Shown piece by piece: positions 12,026 through 22,249 of a stretch of DNA of 64,000 nucleotides (its first letter is position 1; every line of letters starts with the position of its first letter). The stretch covers positions 62,001-126,000 of the forward strand of contig FJOG01000043.1 of assembly GCA_900073065.1 (NCBI GenBank), read 5' to 3'. The DNA comes from Phialocephala subalpina (taxonomy: Eukaryota; Ascomycota; Leotiomycetes; Helotiales; Mollisiaceae). Under the pieces are notes generated by a model. It was not told where the DNA came from, ran no database searches, and worked only from the letters and a program-made list of their open reading frames with translations. The translations under genes were made by a program, and so were the position numbers.

Positions 12026-12704
12026 GATCTCTGCTCTTGCTAACACTGGAGGGTATTGGTCTTTGCTGAAATATTGAACAAGTGAGCTCAAGTTGAGAGA
12101 GTTGTGTGAAAATTAGTTAAAGAATATACAACAAACAATCATAGCTAGGAAAAAACTTGGGACAAACATTTAGGGGTTGTCACCTTCCTAAAGCATCTAC
12201 TCTGTCAATATCGGGTGTCGGCGAGCTAAACAAATCCGACCGTCGTTCCCATCTCAAAATCTGACCTCAAGTTTCATATATCTTGCACTGGAGCGAGCCC
12301 CTTCCCAGTTGGTGTCAGTCAGGAAGGTAACAAGAACTCGTACAGCACAACAGTGTCTGCCTTGGGCGAAAGCAGGAGGCCACTTCGCGGTGCCATTGTT
12401 TCACAGCATGCCATCAGAGCTTCGCCTGTGTCAGGAGTCTCTCAGGCAATTCCGGGTAGAAGGACACCTTCACAACGTACCTCAGTGTTGGGTTTGGGAT
12501 TCAACTCCTGGTCGAAAGCAGAATAGCGCTGTAGTACAAGCTTCCAAATGCGGGGTGCTCCCCGAGAATTGTTTTCGAGAACCCCAAGGATTAGTACTGT
12601 ACGCTAGTGACTACGATGAAACATGGGGTTTTGATCCACGCGCAGTTTGCTCATCCTAATCCAGTAGCGGTGGACATACTGCAAGATTTGATATCCTCGA
12701 CGAA

Positions 12705-12725
12705 GGGTTAGGGGTTAGGGTTAGG
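12705..12725 (+). repeat. Short interstitial telomere-like repeat
   Basis: Three consecutive TTAGGG-type units, one with an extra G, occur in a gene-free stretch. TTAGGG is the usual telomere unit of filamentous ascomycetes. Three units are too few to call a telomere. Confidence 0.75.
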
Positions 12726-13130
12726 AAGAGGAGGTTTAGGGGACGCGCCGAGGATGTGGCAGAAAAGAGGCACCTTCCCTTTTCAAGTTAGAGGCCCCTG
12801 CACGCGAATCACTCGAACATTGCGCGCACATCAAAACCCGAAACATCGTCGATGAAAGATGAGACGAGCACGGAGCCACATTCGGCATGAGAAAAGGTAG
12901 GGGCCAAGAAGGTTGGTCTATTGTATTGCATCAAGAGAGAGGGTGACGACTACGAAGGTATATACATAGTGATGCCTGAGGCTATTACAGCATGACAACG
13001 ACCCACCAATTTGGTTCCCACCTATTTTAGCCCCCCAGCCAAATACGGGGCTGAGGCGATAGGTAGGTATTATAGTGAGGAGGGGAATGGCCTGCGAATT
13101 AGAACTATATAGGTAGCTTTTCGATCCAAG

Positions 13131-13178
13131 CCTCAAGTTTCTAAGGTATTTCGTTCGGTATCGATCAACATATAAGCA
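13131..13178. repeat. Dispersed repeat, copy 1
   Basis: About 48 bp beginning CCTCAAGTTTCT and ending ATCGATCAACATATAAGCA match 17091-17138 in the same orientation with about ten mismatches; the similarity stops abruptly on both sides. Several mismatches are G/A or C/T, but the set is too small to prove repeat-induced mutation. Confidence 0.7.
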
Positions 13179-14369
13179 GATCCTGTTATACTAAAGGCGG
13201 ACCCAGCAAGTCCCCCTCCATCAATACTGAGGAGGGCAGCGGCAAAGTCGCATCCCGGCACGACCTCGGACCCCGCTAGACTCGCCGTGATACCCCGTAA
13301 ACACCGACTAAGTATTTCGTATGATTGCTCAAAGCCACGTTGAAGCCCATTGGAGAGATTTTAATACAATCATAGGAGCCATGGCAGCCTGGACTTGATA
13401 GGCGGCAAGTTGGAGTTCGGATCATGACGTCATCTTCTTCTATCGCCCGATCATCCTTTCAGGCTAGTCCAATATCTTCTGTGCTATTGATAATTGATAT
13501 CAAAGCTTTCGAGAACCACTCTCTCGTACCTTCTCTTTAAATTCCTTACGATGTACGAATACAGGAACAAGCCGACGCGGGCGATGCTGTCACCGAGCAA
13601 TATCACCTCCCTTTGATAATTACTCGTAATATCTAATATATATGGCGATAATTTTTATTATTTGGAGTCTAAAGGTATATTCTTTAATATATTACAACTG
13701 CGAGCGGGAAATTATTTTGTGTTATTCCCAAATTGATAATAATATATATCTCGAGAACTATATTTTGTGACGGCTTAAGAAAGATAGGTTCAGTATATCT
13801 AACTACAACCATCTCGTGAAGAGAATGAGCTAAAGAAAGAAGGAAGGAAGTAAGGGGGTATGCCAGGATGGTAGTTCTAGCAGAACCCCTATGGAGCGAT
13901 CGAATGATGTGTGCTTGAGTAGTCGGGCGGCAGTCTGCGGGCTGCTCGCTCTACGTTTCTCAGGGCCGTGACGTTTTGGAGCGAATAATATAACTTAAAT
14001 ATTAACTTGTAACTTGTGAGGTCGAACTATACCTCAGGTTGGATGATGTAAAAAGGCGTTGTATGAGTTTCTGTTGTCTGAGTGTAAGGAGAGAAGGGAA
14101 TCCAGGGGGGCTTGAATTGATTTGATTGTTTATACACCGCGGCTGCCGCTAGAGGAATCCAGGGGGGCAATTGGAGGATATTCAGTCTGTAGCCAATCAC
14201 CTGACTTCCTATGCTGAACCCTGGGTACAATATTAGCGCAGTCACCAGACAAACAACTGACACAGGTGCTCAGCCTTGCACAATGTTTTCGCCCTTCACA
14301 TTGGGATACCATAATTTATCGCTTCAATACGGAGGTATGAGAGATGAGCAACACTAGCTGCCGCTTCCA

Positions 14370-16244
14370 ATGTCAGGAATAACCTTTGGTGCCGTGGGAG
14401 ACATCATCGCGGTTGGGCAGATCGCATTGCAACTCGCACAAGCGCTGTCCGACTCACGGGGATCCGCGAAAGAGTACCGTGCGCTAACGAGAGAGCTGCA
14501 AGCATTTGACAAGGCGCTTTTGCAGGTGAGAAGAGACCTTATTCTACTGTCGATGCTGCACTAACGGTTCTGGCAGGTCGTGGAATTATACAAGAATTAC
14601 GAAGATAGCCCTGCGTTGACCGAGATGGGCACTATAATTAAGGATACAGCAAAGGAGTTCAGGGAGACGCTGCTTGCGTTCCGGCTGAAGGTCGATAAGA
14701 GGTATGGGACGAGCCTGGCGGCAGGCAGCTCGGGAAATTGGGCTAAAAATGTTGCGAAGAAGGTGGGGTGGCTGAAGGAGAAGGAGGATATTTTGGAACT
14801 GAGGAGGAAGCTGCAGATGGTGAGCGATACGATCATGATATTGGTATTGGCTACTATATGGTAATTTTTGTTTGCATTTAGAGAGATGTATACTGAGTAA
14901 GGGCATAGGAAATCGAATAGGCTGGAGAGCGCGGCGCAGGCAGTGCGTGTGGAGCTCGCTCATAAACTGCTAGAAGACTCCATCAAGCGTGCTAAGGAGC
15001 AGACAACGCAACTCAGGCTTATGGATAAGAAGCTAGACACTCAGGCTAAGACATCGGATATGATACTGGCTACGGTGAAGAGTGGGGCCATGTATCTGTA
15101 AGTTTTTCATCTGTCCTACTTGTGCACCCAGGAAGTCCGCCAATAAACTGCGTTCAGGGTAGCAGGGTCTCTTTTGCTGGAGAGATATTTACATCTTTTT
15201 AGCGTATTAATTCTCTACCTTGATTTAATCTTGCGGCTAGAGGGTCTTTCAATTGGTTGTGGATTGGTTGGGCATCTTTTATAAGAGGGATATTTAAAGA
15301 CTTTCTGGCTGTATGAGTATGAATAGTCTGAGCTGAAAGCAACTACAGGAGTCAAGTGCAAAATCATATACTTGCGCAGGAAGCTACACCAAGGACAATT
15401 GGTGGGTGCTGGCAGCAAGCTCCAGTCACTCTCGAAGACGCTTTAGGATTTGTAATTCCAATTCCTTTGGAGCTGGTGACCTCTTGGGATGTTCGTATTC
15501 CAGCCTTAATGCTAGCCTATAGAGCTTGCTAAACACCACCAGATGTTTGAGATGATCCTCGCGAAGCGCTTTGAGAAGCATCCTGGTCACGGAAAGATCC
15601 AAAGAGGCGAATTCGCTATCGAGGAAGACAGCACAGGCACGGAGCTGAGTCGAATGACAGAACTGACTATGTGTCTCAGTCCTGGTCAAAAAATCGGCAT
15701 GAGTGTCATTTTCAAAGAGACGAGTGCTAGCAACCACTGCCCACGGTGCAAGGCCGAATCCGAAGCATCATCTGAAACTAGAAACCAGTGGTAAAATATT
15801 TCTCCAGGCAAATCCTCAGTCTTCGTGCTAAATTAATTTAGTAAATCTTGCAATATGCGGTACCAGCGTGTTGTTGAAGTCGAAGAACTCGAGGAGACAA
15901 TTGAGGTCGCTCGACTTTCCGATCGACAACCACAACCACAATATGGCGTACAAAGACCCACTGGCCCAATTATAAGTCCTGCGGATTTCCAGAGAGTCAA
16001 ACTCATGAGCAAGCAAGCACTCCTGCGTAATCCGGATACTCAAGCTGAGTATGAGTTAGAGCGAGCGAGGAAGGAAATCGATGAAAATCCCAAAGAGGCT
16101 CAGCCTAAGTCCGCCCAGGAACAGCTCGTAGACCCATCCTTTGCCGCGATGTTGAAGTATACCGTCAGTGGATCGGATGAGCTCACAGACCCAGCTACAG
16201 AGGAATTTCTTCGAGAAGCAACCTTGTCCAGTTCGATGAATTAG
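14370..16244 (+). CDS. Helo-like N-terminal plus ubiquitin-like domain protein
   Basis: Supported exons are 14370-14525, 14577-14860, 14921-15097 (or from 14909), probably 15158 onward, 15349-15490, 15543-15790 and 15842-16244. The N-terminus (GDIIAVGQIALQLAQALSD, then SAKEYRALTRELQAFDKAL) is the helical Helo-like domain found at the head of fungal STAND and related conflict proteins. A coiled segment follows. From about 15425 comes VTLEDALGFVIPIPLELV, continued after an intron by KRFEKHPGHGKIQRGEFAI and LSPGQKIGMSVIF, the fungal ubiquitin-like domain usually found with such N-termini. It closes with CPRCKAE and CKSCNMRYQRVVEVEE. No NACHT or kinase domain is present, so this is an effector- or adaptor-like short form. 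The splice between 15170 and 15349 is unresolved: a stop occurs near 15280 if that exon is read through. The gene may therefore be slightly decayed. Confidence 0.68.
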
Positions 16245-17036
16245 TCTTCAGCAACGGGGGTAGGTCAGGGTCATATACAGCATGTCTATAGTCTCCTTAG
16301 TTAGCAGTCAGTTTTGGATCCAGAATATTATAGTTACTGCGTATGCTTTGGTCTTAAAGAAGCCAGTACTACAAGGTACCCTTCACCTACGTTGAAAGAC
16401 ACCTAATTTGAAGAAGTTTATCGTCGGTGTAATGTAAGCTATAGTAATGCTCTGGATATTTATATTATTCGTCGGAGTAGTTAGGGCATTGGTGCAAGTT
16501 TTCAGCTTACTCTAAGTTCTACTAGGATGAATTTTTGTACTATAAGCTAAAGCAGTCTCAGTGCGATAGTGCAGTTCGGATTACTTTGTTTTAAAGTATA
16601 AACAAGGCATATATGCGATATTGTAATATATTTAGTTATCCTGCTTCAGACGTAACTACTTCAGACGTAACTACTTCGAGTTGTAGTGTTTTGAACCGAT
16701 GTAGTCGCAATTGTAGTACTCTGAATCTAAAAATATTTCAGGTTAAGCTTACTCACCTATAGGGGTTCGTTCCCTAGGTTGTACTTTGTTTTGTGTGGTT
16801 TCCAGGCTTGCCCGCCTGGAACATCGTGCTTGTGGAACTAATGACGCGGCGTCGCATGGGAAGGGCTAGAGTTAGAGAGGGGCCGAATTGGACCCAAGGC
16901 ACTGGCATTGGGGATGGGGTAATTCGGCTCCCCGATACTGGAACTGAAAAGGGACAGAAATTGGCCCCCTAACGCCGGCGTTGGGGATGGGACAAAATCT
17001 GGCTCCCTGGCGCTAGCGTATCGGTCCCGCTAGCGC
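16245..17036. other. Gene-free, repeat-bearing spacer
   Basis: No coding signal. A 15-bp duplication (CTTCAGACGTAACTA) occurs near 16644-16675 and the 73-bp tandem repeat at 16880. The first half is AT-rich. Confidence 0.6.
16880..17025. repeat. 73-bp imperfect tandem repeat, two copies
   Basis: Two units share AATTGG, TTGGGGATGGG and GGCTCCC(C) at a constant 73-bp spacing (for example TTGGGG at 16908 and 16981). The units are diverged by point changes. They lie just downstream of the HET remnant. Confidence 0.75.
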
Positions 17037-17456
17037 TCACCCATTACCTAAATTCGTGGAACGAAACCCCTCAGAATATAGAGGTATAAACCTCAAGTTT
17101 CTGCGGTATATCCTTTGGTATCGATCGGCATATAAGCACAACACGTCCACCCATACAGCTAGCGCTAGGGCATCCCCACCTATCTGGAAGCATTCTCTGA
17201 TACTCTATAGGCCCTGCTCGACATTCAACGTAACGTTGATGGTCGTGCCATTGACAGTAACTTTCGCCATCTCTGTTTCATGTGCCCAAGCGTAGGAAAG
17301 AACACGGAATGATGCCGTTGTGTCTCTAAGTGAGATGGGTCTCATTGTGCAGACAACTGGACCTTGGAATTTTCCTGGATGGATTTGCCAGACGCGGAAC
17401 CGGGAGGAAGCTTGTTGTCTGACCGCATCCCATCGTAGATATCCATCTCGACGCTT
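17037..17456 (-). pseudogene. HET (heterokaryon incompatibility) domain remnant
   Basis: A minus-strand frame open from 17456 reads a HET-domain front half: QIHPGKFQGPVVCTMRPIS, then FRVLSYAWAHETEMAKVTVNG, TINVTLNVEQGL, a TAG stop at the position of the next residue, then SIRECFQ and VWVDVLC. This parallels the family order: ALSYVWG, then NG..vt.NL..AL, then lWiDalCINQ. The stop, the loss of the WG motif and the abrupt end at the dispersed repeat (17091-17138) make it a pseudogene. HET proteins trigger cell death on non-self contact between hyphae. No downstream half of the gene is present. Confidence 0.7.
17091..17138. repeat. Dispersed repeat, copy 2, at the break of the HET remnant
   Basis: Same orientation as 13131-13178. 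The HET-like reading stops resembling its family just where this repeat begins (around 17134), so the repeat may be the end of an inserted element or a recombination point. Confidence 0.65.
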
Positions 17457-17946
17457 CTAGTGGAATGCTTTCGGCTTTTTAGAAACGATATCGATCGATC
17501 GTGTAGAGGTGTATCGATATTCGAGGTAGGCTGTGCGATGTTGGTTGTGAGCAATGTGTGTATTGTTGAAGAAAGGAATCTGAACATCGAGAAGGTCCAA
17601 AGAACAGATCGCATGATGCATGATCCTAGGAAGGCACGATGGTGCAGGTTGCGGAAGTGTTGGGGAAAGTGCTGGATGGGGAAACGCGATGGGCGGCTGT
17701 GGTGAGGATGCCTCCCACCACACCAGCGATGGCAAAAATGCTCATGGAGATGGAAGGCTGGAGCGATAATTGAATGCCACTTGGCAAGACCAAAGCAGCG
17801 ATTCTGGAGGTGCAAATCAAATCGGGAGCGGGCCAGAACGCCTTTGATACTTAATCGTACATTCGAAGTGACAAGAAATCGTATCGTCTTCATACTATAC
17901 ACTCCATCAACTATTCATCTTTATAATCATATCATACATACCGCAC
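17457..17946. other. Spacer upstream of the HET remnant, no supported gene
   Basis: Several overlapping minus-strand ORFs (17902-17342, 17820-17626) have no family motif and skewed composition. They may contain a decayed upstream exon of the HET gene. Confidence 0.45.
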
Positions 17947-20900
17947 TCAAGAGAACTCTTCCGCCCACGGATCAGCATCCTGATACTTCATCTCCTGTTC
18001 CCTCGCTTTCTCCTCCTTAGCCAACTTCTTCTTAGCACGATTGCTCAGCTCCTTCTTCTTCTTGGGCTTCGTGTTCACAGGGTCAGCCACCTCGATTGCC
18101 AGCTCACTCTCTTCCCATTTCCTCAATTCATCATCCTCGCCGGAGTCCTTCTTCCACGTCAACTCCCTCTCCTGCCATTCTCTGATTTCAGGGTCATCAC
18201 TCAGTTCCATCAATTCGGTCGCCAAATCGACCTCTTTTTTCTTTTCCCACTGCTCCCTGGCCTTCAGTTTGTTCTGAACCTTGACAACCTCCTGCGGTCT
18301 CCAGAACAAACCCTCTTGCTCATCTTCAGCTGTCTTGAGACCGTGTTGGAGTCTCTTGAACCTCTCGATCTTGTCCCAGACCTGGTCCATCTTTGGCTGG
18401 AGCTCGGGGTTTAGCGGAGGAGCCTGCATTTCGTATTTGTAAATCTTCAGTGGCTTTTCTTTCAGCTCTTGCGCTTGCTTCTTCGTCTTACCACTGTCCG
18501 ACCCATCATCCGCAGAAGACCCCTTCGAAGCTCTCAACCTCGCGAGTTCTTCTTTCCTGGCTGCCAACTCCTCAGCAGCTTTCAGCAAAGCCTGTTCCTT
18601 CCTCGCCTGTGCATCAGCATCTGGAAGTTCCTCGACGGCTTCCTGAGCTAGGCGTCGCGGGACCTCCAACTCTTCAGCAATCCGTTGTTCCTCTTGAATA
18701 TTATCTAGCGAACGGCCACGCGCGGTAATGTGCTTGATGATTCGCGGATGTTTATGAGAGAGATGCTCTCCAACATCCTCTTGATTTTCCAGTAGAGAAG
18801 GTTGCTTGAAGGTGGGACTCTCCAGCATGTATTCGCTGCTGACAGGAAGATCCTTTCTGATCTCGTTTGCTTTGTAGGCGTAGTAGTTGGCGAGCTCGTT
18901 GATTTCGCGGAGAGACATGCCTTTGGAGGAGATCTTCCTGATGACGGGTCCGTCTCCTTGCTGGATTATCTCCTCCTTTGGTACTTTCCGTGCAATGTTA
19001 AAAGAAGATAGCCCCAGAGCTTCGCTCAATTCGTCATCATGTTGTGCTTCCTCTCCTGAGACATCGTTCTGAGGTTCTGGCTGTATTTTGGCTTCACCGT
19101 CGCCGTTCGAATGTTCTCTCACGTGCTTTTGAATCTGTTCCCGCTGGTGCTCCACAAATGAACCAAGCTCCGATTTCACTTCCTCCTCCTTCGCATAAGG
19201 ATTGATGATCGGCTTTGTAGCAGTGAAGTTGCCATGCGAATAAGCCAGCGCTTTCTGATTCTTGCGAGAAATCTCCTCGACAGAAGCGCCGCCAATGATA
19301 TCATGAACCTGAGCAAGAACCATAACGTGATCGCCGATTTTCACAAACCCATCCCCTCTTCCACCTCTTTGTCCCCTATCTAGGACTTTGCAGTGCAGAG
19401 TTCGGAGAACGCCAGGGGACACTAGTCGGGGAAGGAAGACGCTGGCTCCCTTCTCTTCCTCAATGGCTTTGACCCTGTCTGCTATGGGAAAGCGGTCAAA
19501 TGGCACCTCCTTTCTCCTTCGAGCATCGAATGGAGAGGAGCCTGGCGGACGCTTGAATGGTGCCTTTTCATCCGTAATCCATTGGATCCTCTCCTCTTCT
19601 GCTTTCAACTTCCAGTAGCTTGGCCGAATGTAGGTACCGTCTTTTTCCGTGATCCATTTCCTGAATTCAACCCTTGTTGGCTTGACTTTGAACGCTTCAG
19701 GATCTACAAATGGACTACCCGTCCCGTCAGGACCAGTCGCATTGCCTTTTGTGAACGCAGCAGCGACCTTGGCTCCAGCTTTGGTAGCTTCGAGGATATG
19801 AACGAGAAAATGTCGTGTTTCCATTAGGGCATCGAGGGTCCGACTAGGTGCTTTGATGTTGAATTGTATGATGGGATATGGTGTTAGAGTCAGAGTGGTG
19901 AAAGACGAAAGGGTCATGCCTCGCGCGTTGAGTTCGAGACCTGAAGGTAAGCGGTCGGCGAAGTTTTCAGGAACAGTGTAAGTTGAGTGTCTCGGATCTG
20001 GAGCAGCTGTGACTGTCAGAGACGTAGTAACAACGACAACAGAAGCAGGCAGCGCTCTCATGATCTTGCGTAGGTTCTGGGAAATCTTTGGCGCTTCAGG
20101 CTTTTTTCCAGCGAGGTCTTCAACAACCTCCTCCGTCATTCCTGGTTCCTTCTCAGTCGCCATTAATTCCGTTGGTGTTGACTCAACTGATACTTCTGGC
20201 CGTTCAATGATTTCGTCCGACTTGTTCTCGTGATCCAAATCCTGCCGTCTCTCCTTACTTAGGTCCAAGGAAGGAGGATACCGCTCCTGCACAGGTGTCT
20301 CGCTCTCTAGCCGTATCACCCCTTTCAACTCCCTATCATTCATCCGCTCTAACTCTTTCCTATCCTTACGCCGATCTCGCAAGTTTCTTTTCATCAAAGA
20401 ACTTATCTCCTTCTCTTTCTCCCCCAAACCCCTCTCCTCCCTCTTCCCACCTCTTCCCTTGCCCTCCCTCCTCATAGCCCTCTCCTCCCCCTCTCGCTCT
20501 AATTTCGCTATTACCCCAGAATACATTCTTATCTGAATCGCCCTCTTCCGCGCCTTAACCGGATCGACAACCGCATCTCCCGTCCCTTCTTCATCTTCCG
20601 TGTATCGGATCTTTGGGTCGACAGTGGCTGCTTGTTGTAATTTCCGTATTCCTTTGATGGATTTGCGTTCGGGTGTGAATATTAATTTGGGACCTGGTTC
20701 GGATTCGGTAGACTCAGGTTGTGCGAGTTTGCGACTTCGAGAGGAGGGTGTTGTGACTTGGAATCTGTGTCGGATTTGGGATGCTGGATTCGAGATTCCG
20801 TATACAAATGACGTCAAGCAATGCAGGGTATTTGGTCTTCTACCTGTGTGTAGGCTTCGAGCTGCAATGCAATCAATCAGAAATGTTCAATCTCTGCCAC

Positions 20901-20990
20901 AGAAAACTCACCTCTGCTCTGCCCCAAACATCCACTTCTCGTCCATCTATAAAACACGCCAAAGAATCTCCTCGCAGCTACCGACTGCAT
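17947..20990 (-). CDS. Mitochondrial flavin-reductase-like (FMN-binding split barrel) protein
   Basis: Exon 1 (20990-20912) and exon 2 (20861-17947) join across a 50-nt intron and give 997 residues. A second in-frame ATG lies at 21008. The first 40 residues (MQSVAARRFFGVFYRWTRS...) are Arg-rich without acids, a mitochondrial presequence. A long charged region follows. At about residues 290-550 is a flavin-reductase-like domain: IMRALPASVVVVTTSL, GMTLSSFTTLTLTP, PIIQFNIKAPSRT and HFLVHILEAT, closed by VKIGDHVMVLAQVHDI. The domain is interrupted by an insert of about 100 residues (TRVEFRKWITEKDG..). The remaining 450 residues are highly charged and probably coiled coil, ending in KKKLAKEEKAREQE and DADPWAEEFS. 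Related bacterial proteins reduce free flavins. The target here is unknown, and the large charged arms suggest a structural or RNA/protein-binding role. Confidence 0.85.
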
Positions 20991-21310
20991 ATTCGTACAA
21001 TTGGCCATCGATCGAGCTCCATTGCATCTGAGCATCGATCCCCACTCTATCCCTTCTCTGCCGACTTCTAAATCCGTGGTCGTGAAGCTCGGACAACAAT
21101 TCGCCGTTTTATCTTACGAGGCTGAAAATTATATCGGAAGCATACTTGGCACATCTCGGCAACCGTACAACCTCCAAAAAAATATCACGACTCTCATCGA
21201 CAACGTCGACGTTCGCGCCAAGTTCATTGACGTCCACGAACCACCTCACTCTGCAAGCTTGCTTGCCCACCAACTTACTGACCCAATTCCTCCTCTCATA
21301 ACACACAACA
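20991..21310. promoter_or_regulatory. Shared divergent promoter region
   Basis: About 300 bp separate the divergent starts of the flavin-reductase-like gene (-) and bL31m (+). Both products carry mitochondrial presequences, so co-regulation is plausible. I identify no specific factor site. Confidence 0.45.
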
Positions 21311-21847
21311 ATGGCCTCACTACCCTCCAAGACCCTGCGTCGCCCCCTAACACAATCTGCGAACTCAACATGCTGCCAACAGCAAACAAGAAACGCCTCC
21401 CTCCTCCGCCGTCCCCACCGTCCCTACACATTCACCCAACTAATCACCCTCTCCGACGGTTCGACCTACACCTCCCGAACAACCTCCCCCCTCCCAATCT
21501 TCAAATCAACAAAAGATACACGGAACCATCCCCTTTGGCAACCCTCTCTCCTCTCTTTAAGAAATGTAGAACAGGACGAAGCTGGTCGGTTGAGGGCTTT
21601 TAGGGAGAGGTTTGGGAGAGGGTGGGATTTGGAGGGTGGTGATGAGGAGGGAGGGGACGCGGTTGAAGTCAATGAGAAAGGCGGGGAGGGAGAGAAGAAA
21701 GCAAGTACAAGGGAAGGACGGGACGACGGGGGAGAGAGTCTGATGGATCTTATAAGTGGAAGGGCGTATAATGGGGGCGAGAAGAAATCTGGGATGGAAG
21801 CGTTGGCTGAAGCTGTGAAGAAGGCGGGGAAGAAGGGGAAGAAATGA
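21311..21847 (+). CDS. MRPL36: Mitochondrial ribosomal protein bL31m
   Basis: A single exon of 178 codons with its own stop. The N-terminal 30 residues are basic and hydroxylated (mitochondrial presequence). The family core is clear: RRPHRPYTFTQLITLSDGS, TTSPLPIFKSTKDTRNHPLW, then EAGRLRAFRERFGRGWD. The protein is a large-subunit component of the mitoribosome. The C-terminal third is low-complexity acidic and basic, as often in fungi. It is divergent to the mitochondrial flavin-reductase-like gene. Confidence 0.88.
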   Translation: MASLPSKTLRRPLTQSANSTCCQQQTRNASLLRRPHRPYTFTQLITLSDGSTYTSRTTSPLPIFKSTKDTRNHPLWQPSLLSLRNVEQDEAGRLRAFRERFGRGWDLEGGDEEGGDAVEVNEKGGEGEKKASTREGRDDGGESLMDLISGRAYNGGEKKSGMEALAEAVKKAGKKGKK

Positions 21848-22249
21848 GGTGTTACAGCGGACTGATTGGGTGAAGCATATGGGAGACGTTGGGGGAATAC
21901 ATTTGGGAGGGCATCGCGACTTGATCCGAGAGGCGGATGTGGAGGGAATCCAGCGTGGACCATTTCATCAAGGCTTCCCGGTTCTTTACGCGACAAGTGG
22001 TTATTGTAGATTTGAAGGGTGGATGGGTTCAATATTGTACAAAACATGTACAAGCATGTCAGGAATCAGCGGCATAAGCAACGGCGTTGGGTCTCAAGAA
22101 GAATGGGATCGGAATTACACTATGTACAACTACTCTACCCTGCAAGCAGCAATGGTATACCCCAAGCTGATAATCATTTCTCCCATCCACCAGACCTGAT
22201 CCTAAGAACTTTTCATGAAAGTAAACCCCCCTTCACACCATCAAATGAA
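21848..22249. other. Convergent intergenic spacer
   Basis: Lies between the convergent 3' ends of bL31m and VPS5. No coding signal; probably both 3' UTRs. Confidence 0.6.

Larger units (their letters stand above)
12026..14369. other. Gene-free region with telomere-like repeat
   Basis: No coding sequence with recognisable motifs on either strand. It contains the telomere-like repeat at 12705, the dispersed repeat copy at 13131, AT-rich patches (13600-13800) and short motif-free ORFs (12309-12659, 14027-14263). Confidence 0.6.

Noticed and set aside
21001..21603. 200-codon plus-strand ORF overlapping bL31m
   Set aside because: Different frame from the clear ribosomal protein; Pro/His-rich shadow.
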